Of a stretch of 64,000 nucleotides of DNA, positions 43,974 through 52,880 are shown piece by piece. A program made the position numbers and the translations under genes. Below the pieces are notes generated by a model. It was not told the DNA's origin. It worked only from the letters and a program-made list of their open reading frames with translations, and made no database searches. This DNA comes from Desulforhopalus vacuolatus (GTDB lineage Bacteria; Desulfobacterota; Desulfobulbia; Desulfobulbales; Desulfocapsaceae), in contig NZ_JAFFPZ010000004.1 of assembly GCF_016918505.1 (NCBI RefSeq), forward strand, positions 1 to 64,000, given 5' to 3'. Each line of letters begins with the position of its first letter. The first letter of the stretch is position 1.

Positions 43974-45263
43974 TTACTTAATAAATAATAAATAAACTTT
44001 ATGTTGCTTCGTTTTGATGGTGCCTGATTTATATTGACTACCGTCTATAGTCATTCCTTTAGCAACACTGACTTTATATGTGATGGCATCCTTGTTGTTA
44101 CAACCTTTAGCTGATCCAGCACTATGCACACCAACTATTTCAAGCTTGTGTTTACCACGACTGATTCCTTCTATATTAAATGATCTCTTGTTCCCAGCAG
44201 GAGTATTGCCTTTATACTTCCCATCAATAATAAGACCAATCGTATCATCATCACATTGATTGTCGTCTAAAACGATTTCTCGTTTATAACAACCTTCATC
44301 AATCTGATTGTTCCCGTTGTTGTCAATCCCATCACCACATATTTCATATTTACTGTACGGTTGAGGATTTATTGGTTTTGGTTGATTTCCGTCACTATTT
44401 GAAGTCCATACATTATAAGAAACCTGACTCCTTGCTCGCAATCTGTTCCCATCCCTTAAATCATATTTACCAGTAATCTCTTTGACGCGACCATGATATC
44501 GTTTATCTGGATTGTAGATTTTTCGATTCAACCGAGGTATAAGATTCCTCATTCTCAATTCAACATTTGCTTGATTGATCGTAAGGTTAACGATTGGAAC
44601 TGCCTTGGCATATACTTCAAGTTCAATGACCTGTCCGTAATATGTTATCCATCGACTCAAAGCAGCATTTACAGTCCCATCATATAACTTTCCACCTCCA
44701 TACCCTATAGCAGCTCCAACAAGAGTTGATTCAGTCAATGCCATTTTTAAAAAGGTTGCATATTCACTTCTATATGCATGAATAAAATTCCTGAAATCAT
44801 ATCCACCCCACATGGGATAAATCATTGCACCAACCCTGATACGAATCTTTTTCCTTTCTGGTTTGAATCCTATCGGAATGTGAATGACAATTAAATCATT
44901 ACGTCCCTCGTATGTGTATTGTGGGGTTGGATTGTCATTGTATATCGACCAATACGGATCACGACCGACAACTGATGCCCAATAATACAATCTGACATTT
45001 TGATTAAACTTTCGCCACAACGCTACTCCATTCCCGTTATCAGAACTTGGTCTGGAAACAATTAACTTGTATGTGTAAAAAATATCACCATTAGATATTA
45101 ATTCTTGTGTCAATTGAACATCTCTTACAACAAGATGCTTTCCTATAATGTCTGAATCATTTCCATGATAAACAATACGCCAGGGATCACTTGCCTGTGC
45201 TAAGCCAGCAACGATTAACATCAGCACTAAACTTGCAAATACGATAAAAATACCTTTCTTCAT
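43974..45263 (-). CDS. Secreted protein with Ca-binding-like loop and PEGA-like end
   Basis: A 429-residue exported protein, signal peptide 1-24 (FIVFASLVLMLIVAGLAQA). A large unrecognised region (25-300) is followed by CGDGIDNNGNNQIDEGC (about 309-325), an Asp/Asn-rich loop like those in many delta-proteobacterial surface proteins and probably Ca2+-binding. A C-terminal beta domain follows (LIIDGKYKGNTPAG, FNIEGISRGKHKLEIVG) with PEGA-like spacing. Codon use is AT-richer than the core genes, suggesting acquisition. Confidence 0.65.
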   Translation of the reverse strand: MKKGIFIVFASLVLMLIVAGLAQASDPWRIVYHGNDSDIIGKHLVVRDVQLTQELISNGDIFYTYKLIVSRPSSDNGNGVALWRKFNQNVRLYYWASVVGRDPYWSIYNDNPTPQYTYEGRNDLIVIHIPIGFKPERKKIRIRVGAMIYPMWGGYDFRNFIHAYRSEYATFLKMALTESTLVGAAIGYGGGKLYDGTVNAALSRWITYYGQVIELEVYAKAVPIVNLTINQANVELRMRNLIPRLNRKIYNPDKRYHGRVKEITGKYDLRDGNRLRARSQVSYNVWTSNSDGNQPKPINPQPYSKYEICGDGIDNNGNNQIDEGCYKREIVLDDNQCDDDTIGLIIDGKYKGNTPAGNKRSFNIEGISRGKHKLEIVGVHSAGSAKGCNNKDAITYKVSVAKGMTIDGSQYKSGTIKTKQHKVYLLFIK

Positions 45264-45402
45264 TAATCCCTCCTAAATATTATTTATCTTTTGAACTCCC
45301 CCGTTGATTTTGCAACATTCTCTCTACAGACTTTGAATGGAAAGGTTTCTCCCTTGTTCGTTGCTGAATCCAGCTTCCCTCCACTCCAATCACGAATACC
45401 AG

Positions 45403-46506
45403 TCAATATCCTCCACGGACGAATATTATGCGTTCAGCCGCTTTTTTTTGACTGTATGAAACGATACCGGAGGAGATATCGTGTAAATCCCATGCCTGGG
45501 ATACGCCGGGAGGACTCCTGAACATAGAGGTAGAAGACCAGACGGCACCGGGAGCCTCGTGGGTCGCTGGCTTGGCATAGGGAGATAATGTGGTAAAATC
45601 GAAAACCGAGCTGTCAATGCAGGGGGCCATTTTTGTCACATCGACGAGAGAAAAAAGTTCTCTAATGTTTGGCAGCCGCCAATCTGTCATTCCCGCATAG
45701 CCACCGGCCGCATTGAGTGCGTTGACGCAGGCGAGCGCTTCTTCCCATGTATATGTATCCCTGGAAAGCGCCGACAGCCAGACAAGCCCTGTATAGTTGT
45801 CTGTCACAGTACCATTTCCGTTATTGGTGAAATGTGTGGCAGGTATATGCGGAATGACAACGGTACGCACCGCACGGACATGAAAGTACCTCACCCTGCC
45901 GTCGCGACCGACTTTACCCGGAGCGGCGCTCGCAGTTTCGCTCTTTATATGGGCTCCTATACCTCCACCCGCATTTGTAACCCATGCTCTCAGATCCGTA
46001 TCGGCACGTGGATCCGAACTCCACCAGTAGAGTTCACGAATATAGTCCGCCCCATAGAGCTCTTCGTAGTCTTCTGTAAAAGCTTTCTTTATCTCAAGAG
46101 CAGGGTTAATTGCCCCCAGGTCATTAATCGAGAAAAGCTCTTGCGCTGTGGGGAGCCGCCAGTCGTCGTATTCACCGAGATGTAATGCTTCGCAGTACAA
46201 GAGGGCTTTTTCACAGGTCATCTCCCCTGCATCTGCTTGTTGCCACATCAGGCCGGTAACGTTGTCTGTAACCGTTCCATCGTTATTTACAGTGTATGAA
46301 AGTGCATTGATGGTGAAATCAGAATCCTCCCCGTATGTATCAGTATATCCAGTTATCTGACCCGTATCGGGAAGGCCAAATGGATATGACACGGCTGCTT
46401 TCGGGGGAGTGTTATTTATGGATACAGGGATATTTTGGGTATACCTGCATGAAAAACTCAGCACCGCAGTAATCAGGATCAGTGTGCAGGATATTTTACG
46501 CCCCAT
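45403..46506 (-). CDS. DUF1566 (Lcl-like) lipoprotein with two repeats
   Basis: A 367-residue lipoprotein: signal with lipobox LSFSC (Cys20). Two DUF1566/Lcl C-terminal domains, at about 75-205 and 220-365, each begin VTDN.TGL.W and carry DWRLP..[QR]ELFS. Such domains are found on surface or collagen-binding proteins and are very frequent in Desulfobacterota; function here unknown. Outer-membrane or surface location is likely. Confidence 0.82.
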   Translation of the reverse strand: MGRKISCTLILITAVLSFSCRYTQNIPVSINNTPPKAAVSYPFGLPDTGQITGYTDTYGEDSDFTINALSYTVNNDGTVTDNVTGLMWQQADAGEMTCEKALLYCEALHLGEYDDWRLPTAQELFSINDLGAINPALEIKKAFTEDYEELYGADYIRELYWWSSDPRADTDLRAWVTNAGGGIGAHIKSETASAAPGKVGRDGRVRYFHVRAVRTVVIPHIPATHFTNNGNGTVTDNYTGLVWLSALSRDTYTWEEALACVNALNAAGGYAGMTDWRLPNIRELFSLVDVTKMAPCIDSSVFDFTTLSPYAKPATHEAPGAVWSSTSMFRSPPGVSQAWDLHDISSGIVSYSQKKAAERIIFVRGGY

Positions 46507-46586
46507 TATTTCATCTCCTTCGGTTTATCTGGACTTCTTAATGTATTCTCATGGGAGACCAAACGGAGGTCTATGATTTAATGCCT

Positions 46587-46994
46587 TCAAGGAAAATTGA
46601 AGGTATCAACATATCGTTTTCTGGTTCCGGCCACTTCGTATTCACAGATAAATTTATGTTTTACATCAATCATTTCCTCTTTGCGAGCTGCGAATCCATT
46701 GTCTCGTACAAATCCATCAAAAGTTAAGAATAATTTTTCACCTTTGCCTGCCCTTGCAAGGTCTTCACGAAAATGCCGGATGATAAAGTAAGTGAAGAAT
46801 GTAAAGAATTGACATATCCTTGTTTTTGTGTTTAAATTCTCTGTAATGCAATGGATTGCAGAGGTCAGCAATTTTTGTTTTTTCCAGCTCTTCAAGATTG
46901 ATTTCCGGGAAAGTATCTGGCTCGATTTATTGCCGATCGTTTCTCCTCTTACTTTTCGATCTCTTCCGAAAATCTGTGCAGAGAAAGAACTCAA
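46587..46994 (-). CDS. Short unrecognised frame (doubtful)
   Basis: 135 codons, basic N-terminal half, C-terminal part with KHKFICEYEVAGTRKRYVDTF, which could be a beta strand pair. The stop TGA lies in a CCTTGAA context like R1 ends. There is no convincing ribosome site, so it may be a broken gene or spurious. Confidence 0.25.
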   Translation of the reverse strand: MSSFSAQIFGRDRKVRGETIGNKSSQILSRKSILKSWKKQKLLTSAIHCITENLNTKTRICQFFTFFTYFIIRHFREDLARAGKGEKLFLTFDGFVRDNGFAARKEEMIDVKHKFICEYEVAGTRKRYVDTFNFP

Positions 46995-47013
46995 AACCTG
47001 TTACTCTAAAATC

Positions 47014-47165
47014 AGGTATATCTTGAATGATCGCCCTTCTTCTTCGTTACAATAAAAAAAAATTTTCAGAGGTACGCGCCAGATTCCAGGTAAGTGCCAG
47101 GCTCCGATATCAATCAGGGCTGTAATAAATTTCTTCCTGTGCCTTGAATATGAACAAAATATTTT
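47014..47165. repeat. R1 repeat, variant copy
   Basis: AGGTATATCTTGAATGATCG at the left, then CTTCTTCTTCGTTACAATAA, the GGTAAGTGCCAGGCTCCGAT insert shared with the copy near 14390, and AATTTCTTCCTGTGCCTTGA then ATATGAACAAAAT. The right terminus is eroded. Confidence 0.75.
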
Positions 47166-47228
47166 ACTGCCCGGTGGAATCCTTGAATGTAAATTTAAAA
47201 TCCGACAAACTCCTGGTGGAGAAATAGA

Positions 47229-49301
47229 GTGAAAAATGAATTTTATAAATATTCTTACCGTATTGCTTTATCGGTGGGAGTATCAGCGCTGTTACTTGCC
47301 ATCCTGATTCACGGTAGTTTGTCTTCTACCTCTTTTTCCTTTTTACCAAAACTCATCGCTGTTATTGCTGCAGTCCCTGCCAGCGCTATTGCGGTGTACA
47401 TTGCAGCTTCCATCTTTCGCACCAGCTTGAGAGCGTACCGGTATCGTATTATAGTTGCCTCCTCGGAGTCCCATATCCCCTCATTTTTTCACTTTTTTTT
47501 AGTAACAGCATCAAGGAATATGTTTGTTGACATGCTTCCCGCCCGGCTTGGAGAGTTAAGCTATGTTGCCATGTTAAACAAAGGATATGCTGTTTCCGGT
47601 CCGACGTGTCTCTCTTCACTTATCATCAGCTTTGTCTTTGACCTTATCGCCCTGACACTATTAATTGTTGTTCTTGTTCTGGTGCAGTTGTTTGCAGCTG
47701 GGAATTTTTTATGGCTTGTACCTGTCCTGTGCCTTTTGTGTGTGCTGCTGACATGCTTTTATCTCTTTTTCCTTCCTGTTTTACGTTGTATCACCACTGC
47801 GCTTGACAGGTTGAGTTTTTTCCAAAAAGGGATGGGAAAAAAAATCACTCTTTTTGTCAAAAAAAATATTACAGCATTAGAGCAGGCGAAGAACGCCGGA
47901 ATTGGATGGCGCCTTTTAGGTTTATCCCTTGGGATAAGAGTCGGGAAATATATTGGTCTCTACGCATTGTTTGTTGCTGTTGCCGTGAGTTTTCCCCTGG
48001 TGAATACTGCTCCTGCAGCAGCGGTTATTGCCTTGATCAGTGCAGAAGCCGGTGCTTCGCTGCCTCTTCCTGTTTTTATGGGATTCGGGGTCTATGAGGC
48101 TACTGGCAGTCTGGCAATGGTTGCTCTTGGTGCAACGGCATCTGTTTCCCTTATTATGATGCTGGCATTGCATATAGTCAGTCAGATTGTTGATTATACT
48201 TTTGGAGGTATTGCTCTTGTCCTTTTTTTAATTACCTCTACTCAACCTGTAGTGAAGAAACAGTTTGAACAAAAAAAGTTTTTCAAGCGTTCTGGACTGG
48301 TTGCATTCATTATTCTGGCAGCAGGTGCATTATTATTAGTCCCACAGCTCAGAAAAATAAAGAATCTGGGGACCATTCAACCACCTGACAGCGGGCAGAT
48401 GATAGAACGTGGAACTGATGAGCCCAAAACGGAGCAGCAAAAAAACCTCCACGGATTTATCGTGTGGAGTTCAAATCGGAATGGGAATCATGATATCTTT
48501 AAATATTCTTTCGACAGTCAGAAAATTATACCGCTCACGTCTCACCCGCATACAGAATATTTTCCCCGAATATCTCCGGATGGTAAAAGAATAGTTTTTG
48601 CCAGATCGCAGGTTCCATGGGTTTCGCAGCGCAATCATTATCCCTGGGATATATATGCGTTGAATCTGGCTGACGGTGTGGAAACCCTGCTGGCTCGAAA
48701 CGGTACGTTTCCGACATGGTCTGATGATGGGCAATATGTTTATTTTTTACGGGAAGCGCATCAGGTTGTTCAGCTGGATATTGCATCTGGTAAGGAAACG
48801 GAAATATTGCGAACCGGAGGAAAAGGGATATTACCCAAAACAGTACAGTTGGAAACACCCTCTGTTATGCCGAATAACAATCTGGTTGCCCTGACGTTAC
48901 GCGGCAGTGAACGAGCCGTGGTTATAGCTGCACCGAATGGAAAAATTACGAAACTTGGTCAGGGGTGTCAGTTGAGCTGGTCCCCGTCAGGAGAGTATCT
49001 CTATAAAATTGACCATGGTGGCAAACAGCAAAATGCAGTTTTTTTTATTGACGCTGCAACCCTTAAACAGAAGAAATGGTTTGACTCTCCAACCCGTTAC
49101 AGTCACGAATATTTCCCTAAAGTATCCAATGACGGCAATGTATTGGTGTACGGTGCCAGTAAAAGAGGGCATGAACACGATACCGCCGACTATGAGATCT
49201 TTGTATGGGTCATAGGAACTCCCTGGGAGACAGCCCGGCGAATTACCCATCACACCGGAAATGATTGCTGGCCTGATGTCTATATTACACGAGCAGATTA
49301 A
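47229..49301 (+). CDS. LPG-synthase-type flippase fused to TolB-like propeller
   Basis: A 690-residue fusion. Residues 10-335 form about eight membrane segments of the lysylphosphatidylglycerol synthase TM/UPF0104 family (ARLGELSYVAMLNKGY; GAGASLPLPVFMGFGVYEA). After another membrane segment (about 355-375), residues 400-690 contain TolB/PD40-type beta-propeller blades: WSSNRNGNHDIFKYSFDSQK, ISPDGKRIVFARSQ, WSDDGQYVYFLRE, VSNDGNVLVYGASKRG. The propeller should lie outside the cytoplasm. It may bind a glycan or protein partner of the lipid transporter. Start GTG 47229 with GGTGGAG ribosome site. Confidence 0.85.
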   Translation: MKNEFYKYSYRIALSVGVSALLLAILIHGSLSSTSFSFLPKLIAVIAAVPASAIAVYIAASIFRTSLRAYRYRIIVASSESHIPSFFHFFLVTASRNMFVDMLPARLGELSYVAMLNKGYAVSGPTCLSSLIISFVFDLIALTLLIVVLVLVQLFAAGNFLWLVPVLCLLCVLLTCFYLFFLPVLRCITTALDRLSFFQKGMGKKITLFVKKNITALEQAKNAGIGWRLLGLSLGIRVGKYIGLYALFVAVAVSFPLVNTAPAAAVIALISAEAGASLPLPVFMGFGVYEATGSLAMVALGATASVSLIMMLALHIVSQIVDYTFGGIALVLFLITSTQPVVKKQFEQKKFFKRSGLVAFIILAAGALLLVPQLRKIKNLGTIQPPDSGQMIERGTDEPKTEQQKNLHGFIVWSSNRNGNHDIFKYSFDSQKIIPLTSHPHTEYFPRISPDGKRIVFARSQVPWVSQRNHYPWDIYALNLADGVETLLARNGTFPTWSDDGQYVYFLREAHQVVQLDIASGKETEILRTGGKGILPKTVQLETPSVMPNNNLVALTLRGSERAVVIAAPNGKITKLGQGCQLSWSPSGEYLYKIDHGGKQQNAVFFIDAATLKQKKWFDSPTRYSHEYFPKVSNDGNVLVYGASKRGHEHDTADYEIFVWVIGTPWETARRITHHTGNDCWPDVYITRAD

Positions 49302-49446
49302 GACAGGAACAAAGGAGGAAGGAGACGGGAGAAGCAAAAGACGGAACAGCGAAAAACTTTAAAAAATATTTTAAAATTAAACAGATAATTGCTGTTGTTC
49401 TATTTTTACTCTTTGCGTTCTGTGATCAGTAAAAATGTAATTGGTA
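49302..49446. repeat. R2-family fragment
   Basis: GGAGGAAGGAGACGGGAGAA, GACGGAACAGCGAAAAACTT and terminal ATGTAATTGGTATTACTG. It separates two convergent genes. Confidence 0.65.
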
Positions 49447-49989
49447 TTACTGTTTCTTGATGAAGTATTCGCTGTAATATTTTAACTCAGCGATCGACTC
49501 CTTGATGTCGGCACAGGCCTGATGGCAGTTTTTTTTCTTGAATTTCTGCAGGTTGGGAGCCCAGCGATAAGACAGTTCCTTGAGGGTGCTGACATCGATA
49601 TTGCGATAATGAAAGTAATTCTCAAGGTCAGGCATAAACCGGGCAAGAAACCGGCGATCCTGACAGACCGAATTGCCGCACATGGGAGATTCCTGATATC
49701 CCACCCACTGACGAATAAAGGCCAGAGTTTCCACTTCAGCCTGTTTATAATTGCAGGTACTCTTGCGAGAACGTTCTAACAGACCAGATTTCCGATGCTG
49801 CCTGGTATTCCAGGAATCCATTGCATCCAGCACCTCGTCCGGCTGATGGATAGCACAAACCGGCCCCACTGCAATGATCTCCAGGTGGATATTGGTAATA
49901 ATTATCGCCGTCTCTAAAACTCTGTCTGCAGCACAGTTCAACCCTGTCATTTCCAAGTCAACCCATGCGAGATTGTCACAGTCTTTCAT
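49447..49989 (-). CDS. orn: Oligoribonuclease
   Basis: A 180-residue DEDD-family 3'-5' exonuclease that degrades 2-5-nt RNAs, including pGpG from c-di-GMP turnover. Exo motifs: WVDLEMTGL (Asp, Glu), NSVCQDRRFLARFMPDLENYF, STLKEL, and the HQACADIKESIAEL box (His, Asp). Canonical enzymes read HRALDDI here. Start ATG 49989 with GGATGG ribosome site; the longer upstream frame is repeat sequence. Monocistronic. Confidence 0.94.
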   Translation of the reverse strand: MKDCDNLAWVDLEMTGLNCAADRVLETAIIITNIHLEIIAVGPVCAIHQPDEVLDAMDSWNTRQHRKSGLLERSRKSTCNYKQAEVETLAFIRQWVGYQESPMCGNSVCQDRRFLARFMPDLENYFHYRNIDVSTLKELSYRWAPNLQKFKKKNCHQACADIKESIAELKYYSEYFIKKQ

Positions 49990-50094
49990 AGAGATCCATC
50001 CTTCAGAAAAATTCAAGTACCTGGTACGAAGATAAACACAGGTTAACATAGAACTCCATCTGTGAACACAAAACGAAGATAAAACAGTTTTTTT

Positions 50095-50192
50095 TATCAC
50101 GAAGGTGGCGAAGAAAAACAGAAAAAGACAAAAAGGGAGAAAGGAGGCAGGAGACAGGAGACAGGAAAAAGCAGAAAATGTAAATGGTATTA
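50095..50192. repeat. R2-family fragment
   Basis: CGAAGGTGGCGAAGAAAAAC, GGAGGCAGGAGACAGGAGAC and terminal AATGTAAATGGTATTATT, which overlaps the stop of the outer-membrane factor gene. Confidence 0.6.
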
Positions 50193-51677
50193 TTTTCCCT
50201 GGCATTGTCCCGGCTGATCATGGACGGGCCAGCCACCACCCAGGGCCTGGTAAAGCCGAATGGTCGCCTGCGCCATGTTTAAGCGTGTCTCCACCCATCT
50301 GTTCCGATATTGCAGAGTAGCCAGCTCGGCATCGAGCACATCCTGAAAAGCCTTCTCGCCGTGCGTATAAAGCATTTTCGCGGCGTGCGTTCTCTCTTCT
50401 GATTTTGATATGGTCTTGTCCAGGAACGTACTGCGGGCGTTCAGTGCGGATCGCATTTGACAGGTACTGTCTACCTCGGATAATGCCTTCAATATGCTCT
50501 TATCATATTGCCGCGCGGCCTCATCAAGACGCGCTTCAGACGCACGAATATTGGCCTGGATACGCCCGGATGTAAAAATTGGCAGATGCACTCCCACATC
50601 TAAAAGGCCCATCCAGCCATCGACATTGGGAAGGTCACTCAATCCGATATGCCCATCCTCAGCCAGAAAACTTATATAAAAGCGCGGGAGCAGATCAGCC
50701 CTGGAACTCGCCAATCTGGCTGAAAACGCATATAATGCCAACGCTCTGGCCCGGATATCCGGCCGCCGCAGCAACAGATCACTGGGGACCACTCCCCGGG
50801 GAGCAGGTGGTAATTGGGCCAGCACATCGCTTTTGCTTTCCTGCAGGGTAAATGTTTGCGGAGGTTCTCCAAGGAGCACGGCAATCTGACGCACATGCAG
50901 GTCATGCAAGGCCTGAAGCGGTGCACGCTGTGCATACAGGGCAGTCAGTCTGGTTTCCACATCAGCCAGCTCAAAACGGGTTGTCTGACCGGCACCGAAA
51001 CGGCCCGCGACATAATGTTGCATTTCCGTTACCGTTTTTATGGTGTCATCCATGAGCTGCATCTGTCTGGCGATACTGCGGGCCTGAACGTAATGATCGG
51101 CAACATTGGCCGCCACCACTATCCGGGTACCCCAGGCAATTTCTTCAACTCCGAGGGCCGCGTATCGTGCAGCATCGGCATCGCTCTGTTTTTTTCCGAA
51201 AATGTCAGGTTCCCACGAGGCGGCAATCCCGTAAGCATAATGAATACCATTCACGGAGAACGAGTCCGAAAGATCCTGGCCTAGAACCGAGGTCGAAAGG
51301 CTGTTCACCTCTGCGCCGAGATTGTTGTCGACTTCTCCGGCCTGCCCGCCGAAATGAGCATTGACACCCACCATGGGACCCAGATCAGCGCGGGCGAGAT
51401 CGGCAAAAGAACGTGCCTCCAGGACCCGTGCCTGTGCGACCTTAATGTCGATATTATTGTGCAGGGCTTTTTCAATCAATTGGTTTAAACAGGTGTCACC
51501 CCAGCTTCGCCACCAGTGGGCGATATCAACCTCCACACCGTTGTCGGCCAGGCCGGCAAAGGTATATTGCGCCGGGAGTTCTATCTGAGAAGTGGTGTTT
51601 ACCGTGGTGGGCTGGCATGCTGTCAACAACAGCCAGACGCCTGCCAAAAGCCAAATACATGTCTTGAAGTTCATCAT
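50190..51677 (-). CDS. Outer membrane efflux lipoprotein (OprM/NodT type)
   Basis: A 495-residue TolC-family outer-membrane channel with lipobox LLTAC. Two OEP repeats: IEKALHNNIDIKVAQARVLEAR and GRFGAGQTTRFELADVETRL in the first, and LLLRRPDIRARALALYAFSA with HGEKAFQDVLDAELATLQYR in the second. It forms the outer-membrane exit for the ABC exporter encoded upstream. Start ATG 51677 (GGAAATG). The stop is next to an R2 end. Last gene of the export operon. Confidence 0.9.
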   Translation of the reverse strand: MMNFKTCIWLLAGVWLLLTACQPTTVNTTSQIELPAQYTFAGLADNGVEVDIAHWWRSWGDTCLNQLIEKALHNNIDIKVAQARVLEARSFADLARADLGPMVGVNAHFGGQAGEVDNNLGAEVNSLSTSVLGQDLSDSFSVNGIHYAYGIAASWEPDIFGKKQSDADAARYAALGVEEIAWGTRIVVAANVADHYVQARSIARQMQLMDDTIKTVTEMQHYVAGRFGAGQTTRFELADVETRLTALYAQRAPLQALHDLHVRQIAVLLGEPPQTFTLQESKSDVLAQLPPAPRGVVPSDLLLRRPDIRARALALYAFSARLASSRADLLPRFYISFLAEDGHIGLSDLPNVDGWMGLLDVGVHLPIFTSGRIQANIRASEARLDEAARQYDKSILKALSEVDSTCQMRSALNARSTFLDKTISKSEERTHAAKMLYTHGEKAFQDVLDAELATLQYRNRWVETRLNMAQATIRLYQALGGGWPVHDQPGQCQGK

Positions 51678-51747
51678 TTTTTCATTTCCTTCCCCTTGAA
51701 CCACTCTACCCTGAAATGACTCTAAAATACGTGTGACATTCATCTCT

Positions 51748-52875
51748 TCATCCCTGCCGGGCCAGCATGGATCGGAATTTTCCCAAAGCCAGTATCATAA
51801 ACGCCACTCCCATGAAGCCCATGGCCGCGAATTCCGGCCAGACAATACGAAAACCAGCCCCCCGGAACAGAATATTCTGGGCCAGAGCGACATACTGGGT
51901 TGTGGGAAAGACCTGGGAGATATATTGCATCGCTATCGGCATACTTTCCAGGGGCGTCGCCGCACCGGAGAGCAGATACAGAACCAGAATCACAATGGAG
52001 GCGAGGAGCCCAAACTGGGGCATGTTGGGCGCCAGAGTCGCTAAAAATATGCCCAAAGCCGTGACGGAAAACAAAAAAAGGGCCGTGCCGACGGCAAAGA
52101 GCAACCTGGAGCCGTGAATGGGAACCCCCAGTCCAAGGTGAACCACGAGGGCGATGGACAGCAGGGACGCCACCAGGATAACTGCAGCGTTGGTGAGAAT
52201 TTTGGCAAAGGCGATTTCACTTGCCCGTACGGGCATCACCAGCAAATGTTCAATAGTGCCATGTTCCCGTTCTCGAATAACGGCTGCTCCCACGAGGATA
52301 ATACCAAGGATCGTGATTGTTATTACGATGTGCATCACGGAAGTAAACCAGGCTGTTTTGGTGTTGGGATTATAGAGCATCCGAATGACCGGTTGTACAG
52401 GCAACATCGAATCAATACCCTGCATCTGCAAAAAAAACAGAATTTCCCGGGTAAAAATTTGCTGAAAGTAGAAGACACCCACCCCGGCCTGCGTCATGGC
52501 GGTTGCATCAACCAGCAATTGCACCACAGGCTGCCTGCCAGCAAGAAGATCTTCCTCAAAATTTGCAGGAATATCGAGGACAAAAATAACTGCACCCTTG
52601 TCCATCAGCCCATCAATCTGGCCATGGGAAATTATCTGGGGAGTTTTGAAATAGGGTGGCAAAATGGCATCTCGAAGACGCATCGACAAGGTGGAGTGAT
52701 CGTTATCGATAATGCCCACGGAAGCGTTGTCTACCTCTGCCTTTACGCCTTTGGCCACGCTGACCACCGCAGCGGACAAAGTGAAGGCAATGAAAAACAT
52801 CAAGATAACGTCAGTGAGCAGGCTGCTTAATTCCTTTCTGCTCAGACGAACTACATTCCAACACCACTGTTTCAT
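51748..52875 (-). CDS. ABC-2 type permease (YhhJ-like)
   Basis: A 375-residue ABC-2 membrane subunit: an N-terminal helix, a periplasmic domain (50-180), and about five C-terminal helices. Motifs are VIREREHGTIEHLLVMPVRASEI and LLSGAATPLESMPIAMQYIS with FPTTQYVAL. Start ATG 52875 has AGGAGG. It pairs with the RbbA-like gene upstream and the outer-membrane factor downstream, as in E. coli yhiI-rbbA-yhhJ. Substrate unknown. Confidence 0.9.
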   Translation of the reverse strand: MKQWCWNVVRLSRKELSSLLTDVILMFFIAFTLSAAVVSVAKGVKAEVDNASVGIIDNDHSTLSMRLRDAILPPYFKTPQIISHGQIDGLMDKGAVIFVLDIPANFEEDLLAGRQPVVQLLVDATAMTQAGVGVFYFQQIFTREILFFLQMQGIDSMLPVQPVIRMLYNPNTKTAWFTSVMHIVITITILGIILVGAAVIREREHGTIEHLLVMPVRASEIAFAKILTNAAVILVASLLSIALVVHLGLGVPIHGSRLLFAVGTALFLFSVTALGIFLATLAPNMPQFGLLASIVILVLYLLSGAATPLESMPIAMQYISQVFPTTQYVALAQNILFRGAGFRIVWPEFAAMGFMGVAFMILALGKFRSMLARQG

Positions 52876-52880
52876 AACAC

